A stretch of 64,000 nt of DNA from Bog-756 sp963806455 (lineage in GTDB: Bacteria > Actinomycetota > Acidimicrobiia > Acidimicrobiales > RAAP-2). Below are positions 59,526 through 64,000 of the stretch, piece after piece. A model generated the notes under the pieces. That model was not told the DNA's origin. It did no database searches and saw nothing but the letters and a program-made list of their open reading frames with translations. Both the position numbers and the translations under genes were made by a program. Numbering within the stretch: the stretch's first letter is position 1; the number at the start of each line of letters is the position of its first letter. The DNA is taken from assembly GCA_963806455.1 (NCBI GenBank), contig CAWDXZ010000002.1:186001-250000 (forward strand), written 5' to 3'.

Positions 59526-60551
59526 ATGGCCTACGTGCTCGCACTCTCGAGCGCACTGTCCAACGCTCTGGCCAGCCTCCTCCAACGCATGGGGGTGGAG
59601 GATGCGCCCGAGGGGGACACGCTCCGGCTGAGCCTGCTGACCCACGCCCTGAAACGGGGTGTCTGGCTGCTCGGGTTCCTCTTCATCATCGCTACGTTCC
59701 TGATGCAGGCGGTGGCCCTGCACCTCGGCGATCTGAGCCAGGTCCAGCCCATTCTCACGCTCGAGCTGCCCTTCCTGGTGCTGCTGCTCGCCACCTGGTT
59801 CCGGTTCCGGATCGGGACGCGCGAGTGGCTGGGCTGCATCTTGGCCACCGCCGGTCTGGCCGGGTTCCTCGTGTTCGCCCAGCCGACGGGGGGTGATCGC
59901 GTGCCCACGGGCCTCGGGTGGATCGTCGTCGGTGGTATCTGCGGGGGCGTGACCCTGGCGGCCGTGCTGGCGGCACTGCGCGGGCCTCGTTGGTGGCGGG
60001 CGGCCATGTTCGGGGCGGCCGGCGCAGTGGGGTTCGCCTTCACCGCCGCCCTCATCAAGACGATGGGCGACTACGTGGCCGACGACTGGACCCACATGTT
60101 CTTCCACTGGCAGACCTATGCCGTGGCCGGCTGCGGGGTGGTCTCCTTGTTCCTGGCCCAGAACGCGTTCCATGCCGGGCCCATCGCCGCCTCCCAGACC
60201 GCGCTGGTGCTGGTCGACCCCCTGGCCAGCCTGGCCATCGGCATCGGGCTCTTCGGCGACAACCTCCGGACGGCCGGCATCTACGGCCCGCTCGAGGCCG
60301 TCTCGTTGCTCGTGATGTTCGTGGGTGCCGCCTCCATCGCCCAGTCTCCGCTCATCTCCGGCATGAAGGGCGACGACCAGCAGTACTCGGAGATGCTGTC
60401 CCTCCGCTCTCGTTCGAAGCGCCTGGTGGAGGCAGTCCAGGACCAGGTCCCCCCGGAATTGCTGCATCGGCTCCCGCCCGAGGTGACCGAGCACCTGCCG
60501 CCCGAGGTGACCGAGCGCCTGCCGAACGGGGTGAGCCGCGGCTCCACGTGA
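59526..60551 (+). CDS. DMT-superfamily transporter-like membrane protein (copy 2)
   Basis: 341 residues and about ten helices, clearly paralogous to the protein at 3154-4137: both share LQRMGVEDAP, THALKRGVWLLGF, LSQVQPILTLEL and QNAFHAGPIAAS-type segments in the same order. Its C-terminal tail is longer and carries a regular repeat: VPPELLHR, LPPEVTEH, LPPEVTER, LPNGV. The substrate is unknown. Upstream 277 bp contains a degenerate GACGGGCGG repeat. An upstream in-frame extension is Arg/Gly-rich and rejected in favour of the ATG that aligns with copy 1. Confidence 0.87.
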   Translation: MAYVLALSSALSNALASLLQRMGVEDAPEGDTLRLSLLTHALKRGVWLLGFLFIIATFLMQAVALHLGDLSQVQPILTLELPFLVLLLATWFRFRIGTREWLGCILATAGLAGFLVFAQPTGGDRVPTGLGWIVVGGICGGVTLAAVLAALRGPRWWRAAMFGAAGAVGFAFTAALIKTMGDYVADDWTHMFFHWQTYAVAGCGVVSLFLAQNAFHAGPIAASQTALVLVDPLASLAIGIGLFGDNLRTAGIYGPLEAVSLLVMFVGAASIAQSPLISGMKGDDQQYSEMLSLRSRSKRLVEAVQDQVPPELLHRLPPEVTEHLPPEVTERLPNGVSRGST

Positions 60552-60578
60552 CGGGACGGGGCCACCGGGTCACCGCCG

Positions 60579-61556
60579 ATGACCGAACTCCACGGAGAGT
60601 GGCGCCCGGGTCGCCCGACCCCGGCCGGCTACGTGGCGTTGAGCCGCGGGCGATGGGCGGAGCTGGGGCGAGGATCGTGGGACGTCCAGCCACCCGAGGG
60701 CGCCGGGGATGCGGAAGGGCTCGTCCAGCCGGACGAGCTCGCCGAGGTGTACCTGCCGTTGTGCCGCCTGCTCGGCGTGGTGGCGTCCGCCCGTCGCACC
60801 GGGGTGCGTCAGGTGACCGAGCTCCTCGATGTGGGCGTACGGCCGCCGCCGTTCGTCGTCGGGGTGACCGGCAGCGTGGCGGTGGGCAAGAGCACGGTTG
60901 CCGCCGTGCTGCAGGCGCTCCTGGCCCACCAGCCCGGTCTCGGACCCGTCGAGGTCCTGTCCACGGATGCCTTTCTCTTCCCCAATGCCGATCTGGCGGC
61001 GCGGGGGCTCGGCGACCGCAAGGGGTTCCCCGAGTCGTACCGGTGGGCGGCCCTGCTCACCACCCTGGCGGCTGTCAGGGCCGGGGTGGAGGCGGTAGAG
61101 GTGCCGGTGTACTCCCATCGTGACTACGACATCGTGCCCGGGCAGCGTCAACGGATCGGCCGACCCGGCGCACTGATCGTCGAGGGCCTCAACGTGCTCC
61201 AGGTCGCACCGGGCCTCGGTGCTCCGGGCCGGGGTGGGCCGCCCCCGAACCGCCTGGTGTCGGACTTCTTCGACTGGTCGATCTATGTCGACGCCGCCGA
61301 GGAGGACATCGCCGGGTGGCACCGCCGACGGCTCCTCGAGATGCACCGGGCCGGGGCCCGGGGCGCCGGGGGCTTCCTCCGCTGGTTCTGCTCGTTGAGC
61401 AGGGAGGAGGCAGGGGCGGTGGCCGAAGGGGCCTGGTCGGGGATCAACGCGGTGAACCTGCGGGAGCACATCGCCCCCACCCGGGCCCGCGCCGACATGA
61501 TCCTGCACATGGACGCCGATCACCGGGTCGGAGACGTCCTGATCCGGCTGGGGTGA
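60579..61556 (+). CDS. coaA: Type I pantothenate kinase
   Basis: 325 residues. The Walker A motif GVTGSVAVGKST (K104) and the following EVLSTDAFLFPNADL with its catalytic Asp, then RKGFPESYRW and VYSHRDYDIVPGQ, are all conserved in prokaryotic CoaA. DFFDWSIYVDA and the terminal RARADMILHM complete the fold. It phosphorylates pantothenate, the committed step of coenzyme A synthesis. It follows the DMT-type transporter by 27 bp on the same strand; a pantothenate or precursor transport role for that permease is a possible but unproven link. Confidence 0.94.
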   Translation: MTELHGEWRPGRPTPAGYVALSRGRWAELGRGSWDVQPPEGAGDAEGLVQPDELAEVYLPLCRLLGVVASARRTGVRQVTELLDVGVRPPPFVVGVTGSVAVGKSTVAAVLQALLAHQPGLGPVEVLSTDAFLFPNADLAARGLGDRKGFPESYRWAALLTTLAAVRAGVEAVEVPVYSHRDYDIVPGQRQRIGRPGALIVEGLNVLQVAPGLGAPGRGGPPPNRLVSDFFDWSIYVDAAEEDIAGWHRRRLLEMHRAGARGAGGFLRWFCSLSREEAGAVAEGAWSGINAVNLREHIAPTRARADMILHMDADHRVGDVLIRLG

Positions 61557-61577
61557 GCCGGAAGGCACGGCCCCCGG

Positions 61578-62366
61578 TCAGGATCGGTCCGCCGCCCGGC
61601 GCGGCGCCTCTCGTCGCGGGGCCCGTCGGGGATCGAGCAGGGAGGGGTCGAGGCGGATCTCGTGGCGGGCCATGGCCTCGAAGAATCCGATGAACCCCTC
61701 ACCGTCGGAGGTCCGGAAGAAGGACCGGGCCGGATCGGGCAGCTCGCGTCCGCCGCCCAGCGCCTCGACCTGCCAGGCCCGGCGGCTCCGGTACTCGAGG
61801 GCCACGGCCCGCTGGTGGGCAGCCCGGATGCTCCCCGCCGTCACGAACACCCCGTGGTTGGCGAGGAACGCCATGTCGGCTGGTCCCATCGACGCCACCG
61901 CCCTGGCTGCGCTGTCCCGGGAGTCGACCGGACCGTCGTACTCGTCGACGACGACGATGTCGCCGCCGCCCAGGGCCGAGCTCTGGTCGTAGCACCCGGG
62001 GACCCGTCCGACGTCGGCCCAGACGGTGGCGTACCGGGGGTGGCTGTGCACGGCCACGACGACGTCATGGCGCTGCCGGTGGAGCTCGAGGTGCAGTGGG
62101 ATCCCGAGGGGCACCGGCCAGTCGCCGTCGACCAGGTTGCCTTCGAGGTCGATGGTCAGGACGTCGTCGGGATGGAGCTCCTCCCACAGGAGGAGCCACG
62201 GGTTGCACAACAAGGTCCCGTCCGGTTGTCGGTACGTGATGTGCCCGGCCAGATGGTCGTCATAGCCCTCCCGCCACAGGGTCCGGGCCAGCAGGACCAG
62301 CTCCTGCCGGGCGGTGAGCTCGGGCAGGAGGGCATGGCGCCGGGGGCGGAACGGCGCCCGGCTCAC
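61578..62366 (-). CDS. Class II aldolase/adducin family protein
   Basis: 262 residues. The zinc-binding pattern is intact: HLAGHITYR in the first helix-loop, AVHSHPRYATVW with the HxH pair and FLANHGVFV with the third His. The acidic DEYDGPVDSRD segment is near the catalytic loop. Members cleave or decarboxylate sugar phosphates or keto acids. The GTG at 62366 overlaps the stop of the upstream amidohydrolase (62363-62366), so the two are co-translated and probably serve the same degradation step. Confidence 0.9.
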   Translation of the reverse strand: MSRAPFRPRRHALLPELTARQELVLLARTLWREGYDDHLAGHITYRQPDGTLLCNPWLLLWEELHPDDVLTIDLEGNLVDGDWPVPLGIPLHLELHRQRHDVVVAVHSHPRYATVWADVGRVPGCYDQSSALGGGDIVVVDEYDGPVDSRDSAARAVASMGPADMAFLANHGVFVTAGSIRAAHQRAVALEYRSRRAWQVEALGGGRELPDPARSFFRTSDGEGFIGFFEAMARHEIRLDPSLLDPRRAPRREAPRRAADRS

Positions 62367-63559
62367 GGCAGGCGGTGGTCGGGGAGGGGCCACCGGTACA
62401 GGGCGGCGGCATTCTCGTGGGTCAGCTTGCGCAGCTCATCGAGGGGGAGGTGGCCCCAGCCGCGCTCGATGACCGCCTGGGTGTCGGGCCAGGTGGAATC
62501 GCCGTGCGGGTAGTCGACCTCCACCATGATGTGGTCCAGCCCGATTCGGTGGCGGGTCTCGATGGTCGACGGGTCGTCGATGGTGCAGAACCAGAAATTC
62601 CGCTGGAGCACCTCGGCCGGTCGCAGCCCCGCCGCGTCGAAGTCTCGGCCGTACCCCGACCGGTCGACGATGTTGTCGAGCCGGTCGAGCAGCATGGCCA
62701 CCCAGCCGATGCCCCCCTCGCTCATGGCGATCTTGAGGCCGGGGAACCGCGAGGGGATGCCCGACCAGAGCCACTCGGCGCAGGCCGACAGGGACATCTG
62801 CCCGAACAGGGTCGCCCCCAGGGCCACCAATGGGCTGTCCTCGGGCATGTCGGGCATCCCCGACGACCCGACGTGGAGCGAGATCACCGTCCCGGTCTCC
62901 TCGCAGGCCGTCATCATCGGCTCCCAGTACCCCGAGAACAGGCTGGGGAGGCCGATCCGGTGCGGGCGCTCGGGGAGGGTGACCGACCGGAACCCACGAT
63001 CGGCGTTCCGTCTGATCTCGGCCGCCCCCCGGTCGGGGTCGGTCAGGAAGGTGATGCCGCAGGGGATGATCCGATCGGGGTAGGGCTGCCACCATCCCTC
63101 GAACAGCCAGTCGTTCCAGGCTCGGGTCACGGCCAGGCCCAACTCGGGATCGCTGGCGGTCGAGAAGACCTTTCCCGAGAACCCGGTGATCTGGGAGGGG
63201 AAATTGAGCGAGGCCCACACCCCGTTGACGTCCATGTCGGCGATGCGCGCGTCGATGTCCCAGCAGCCGCGCCGCATGTCCTCGAAACGGGTCGGTTCGA
63301 GGGTCACGCACTCGGGCCGACGCCCGGCCACCGCGTTCATCCCCACCTGGGAGTAGAGGTTCCCGTCGAACTCCCACAGCTGGTGGCCGCGGGAGTTCTC
63401 GATGATCCTGGGGGCCCGGGCCGCGAACCGCCGGGGGAGCCGGCCCTCGAACATGTCGGGCGGTTCCACCAGGTGGTCGTCGACGGAGATCACGGTGTAC
63501 CGCACCGGGCGCGGCTCCGGATCGGGGAGCAAGGTGTCCCGACGGGTCGTGATGCTCAC
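62363..63559 (-). CDS. Amidohydrolase-2 family protein
   Basis: 398 residues with the ACMSD-type barrel: VISVDDHLVEPPDMF carries the first metal ligands, VISLHVGSSGMP, IAMSEGGIGWVAMLLDRLD and VEVDYPHGDSTWPD the later His/Asp/Glu residues. It is related to, but clearly distinct from, the barrel of the fusion at 36948-38462 and lacks the SnoaL part. Related enzymes decarboxylate or hydrolyse aromatic intermediates. It is the first gene of an overlapping pair with the class II aldolase. The GTG start has no strong ribosome-binding site. Confidence 0.9.
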   Translation of the reverse strand: MSITTRRDTLLPDPEPRPVRYTVISVDDHLVEPPDMFEGRLPRRFAARAPRIIENSRGHQLWEFDGNLYSQVGMNAVAGRRPECVTLEPTRFEDMRRGCWDIDARIADMDVNGVWASLNFPSQITGFSGKVFSTASDPELGLAVTRAWNDWLFEGWWQPYPDRIIPCGITFLTDPDRGAAEIRRNADRGFRSVTLPERPHRIGLPSLFSGYWEPMMTACEETGTVISLHVGSSGMPDMPEDSPLVALGATLFGQMSLSACAEWLWSGIPSRFPGLKIAMSEGGIGWVAMLLDRLDNIVDRSGYGRDFDAAGLRPAEVLQRNFWFCTIDDPSTIETRHRIGLDHIMVEVDYPHGDSTWPDTQAVIERGWGHLPLDELRKLTHENAAALYRWPLPDHRLP

Positions 63560-63699
63560 TTGGATGTCCCCACGACCTGAGTATGCCAGGCCCGATGTGC
63601 GCCCACTCCGGAACCACCGGCGGCCGAGGGGCGCTGGGGCGTCCCCTCATCGGGCGGCAGGCACGGCGGCCGAGCACCCCCGGCGTATCCGGACTGCGC

Positions 63700-64000
63700 C
63701 TAGGCGAACAGAGGGGTGAAGGACAGGATGCCGTGCACGTACTGCACGGTGGAGGGGAACATGCCGCTGCGTTGGACGGAGACGAGCCCCTGGTAGTAGC
63801 CGGCCAGGGCCAGGCCCTCGTCCCCTCCGGTCTGGACCAGCAACTGGTGGAGGTAGGCGGCCGCCATCTCGATGTTGTCGGAGGTATTGGTGGCCTGGAG
63901 CCCGGGCTGGGCGAGCGAGACCCTGAGCCTGGTCACGGTGGACGGTTCGAGCTGCCCGATGCCCACGGCCCCGGTGGAGGACACCACCGGCATCTGCCAC
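63700..64000 (-). CDS. Lytic transglycosylase (SLT) domain protein, cut by the window edge
   Basis: The visible 99 C-terminal residues read QMPVVSSTGAVGIGQLEPST, then SDNIEMAAAYLHQLL and ALAGYYQGL, and near the end STVQYVHGIL. This is the second half of a soluble lytic transglycosylase domain, in which GAVGIGQL follows the catalytic Glu, which would lie just outside the window. It cleaves peptidoglycan strands, presumably outside the membrane, so a signal peptide is expected upstream. The frame is open through base 64000, so the gene continues beyond the window. Confidence 0.88.
   Translation of the reverse strand, partial: WQMPVVSSTGAVGIGQLEPSTVTRLRVSLAQPGLQATNTSDNIEMAAAYLHQLLVQTGGDEGLALAGYYQGLVSVQRSGMFPSTVQYVHGILSFTPLFA

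Noticed and set aside
1..64000. tRNA, rRNA, CRISPR, insertion sequences, integrases and phage genes
   Set aside because: No T-loop/anticodon pattern, direct-repeat array, transposase or integrase motif was seen in reading both strands; a tRNA scan would be decisive.

Overview
The window is a high-GC chromosomal segment (about two-thirds G+C by eye) with dense, mostly short-spaced genes and many GTG starts. It most likely comes from an Actinomycetota bacterium. The gene content fits: an NDMA-dependent (mycofactocin-type) alcohol dehydrogenase, a mycothiol-dependent maleylpyruvate isomerase remnant, F420-type LLM oxidoreductases, a SoxR with its cluster cysteines, a LigD-type polymerase with a LigC-type ligase, and several genes with a TANNNT box 6-8 nt before the start codon (leaderless mRNAs). 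An Acidimicrobiia-like lineage is plausible but not shown. I saw no rRNA, tRNA, CRISPR, insertion sequence, integrase or phage gene.

Layout. 0-7.8 kb: divergent marR and a DHA2 drug exporter, a frameshifted dienelactone hydrolase, a DMT-type transporter, a YbhN/MprF-like membrane protein overlapping a lipoprotein, an anti-sigma-type ATPase, and a decayed mycothiol-dependent isomerase. 8-15 kb: a large secreted GH-A-clan glycosidase, a second DHA2 exporter, a PAP2 phosphatase, a phospholipase C-like phosphoesterase and a VOC protein. 15.5-23 kb: fatty acid desaturase, a truncated exporter, P450, PhyH dioxygenase, zinc dehydrogenase, two SDRs and a CMD-fold protein; this looks like a lipid or alicyclic degradation locus. 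23-31 kb: endoglycoceramidase-like GH5, a GH94-like secreted enzyme broken by four one-base frameshifts, a divergent IlvC-like reductoisomerase, a hydrolase fused to a neocarzinostatin-like domain, and the NDMA-dependent dehydrogenase.

31-45 kb: a membrane sensor-like protein, a frameshifted TfoX-like gene, a PHB-depolymerase-type esterase, nucleoside hydrolase, methyltransferase, VOC protein, amidohydrolase-SnoaL fusion, DHFR-like reductase, hydrolase, SQR-like flavoprotein, a PhyH/PadR divergent pair, a nickel/cobalt permease with a nickel-regulator-like upstream site, and an LLM enzyme. 45-52 kb: a three-GAF SpoIIE phosphatase, then a compact DNA-repair block (LigD polymerase, HhH-PHP protein, LigC-type ligase, FEN-type exonuclease). 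52-64 kb: a QueA-SDR operon under a promoter with classic MerR/SoxR geometry facing soxR, a phosphotransferase with a lipocalin-like partner, dehydrogenase and LLM, a second copy of the DMT transporter, pantothenate kinase, an aldolase-amidohydrolase pair and a lytic transglycosylase cut by the window edge.

Caution: at least eight single-base frameshifts were inferred, all at short G/C homopolymers, in five genes. Four of the eight lie in the GH94-like gene. They may be assembly errors rather than true pseudogenes. Functions are inferred from motifs and neighbours; no database search was possible.
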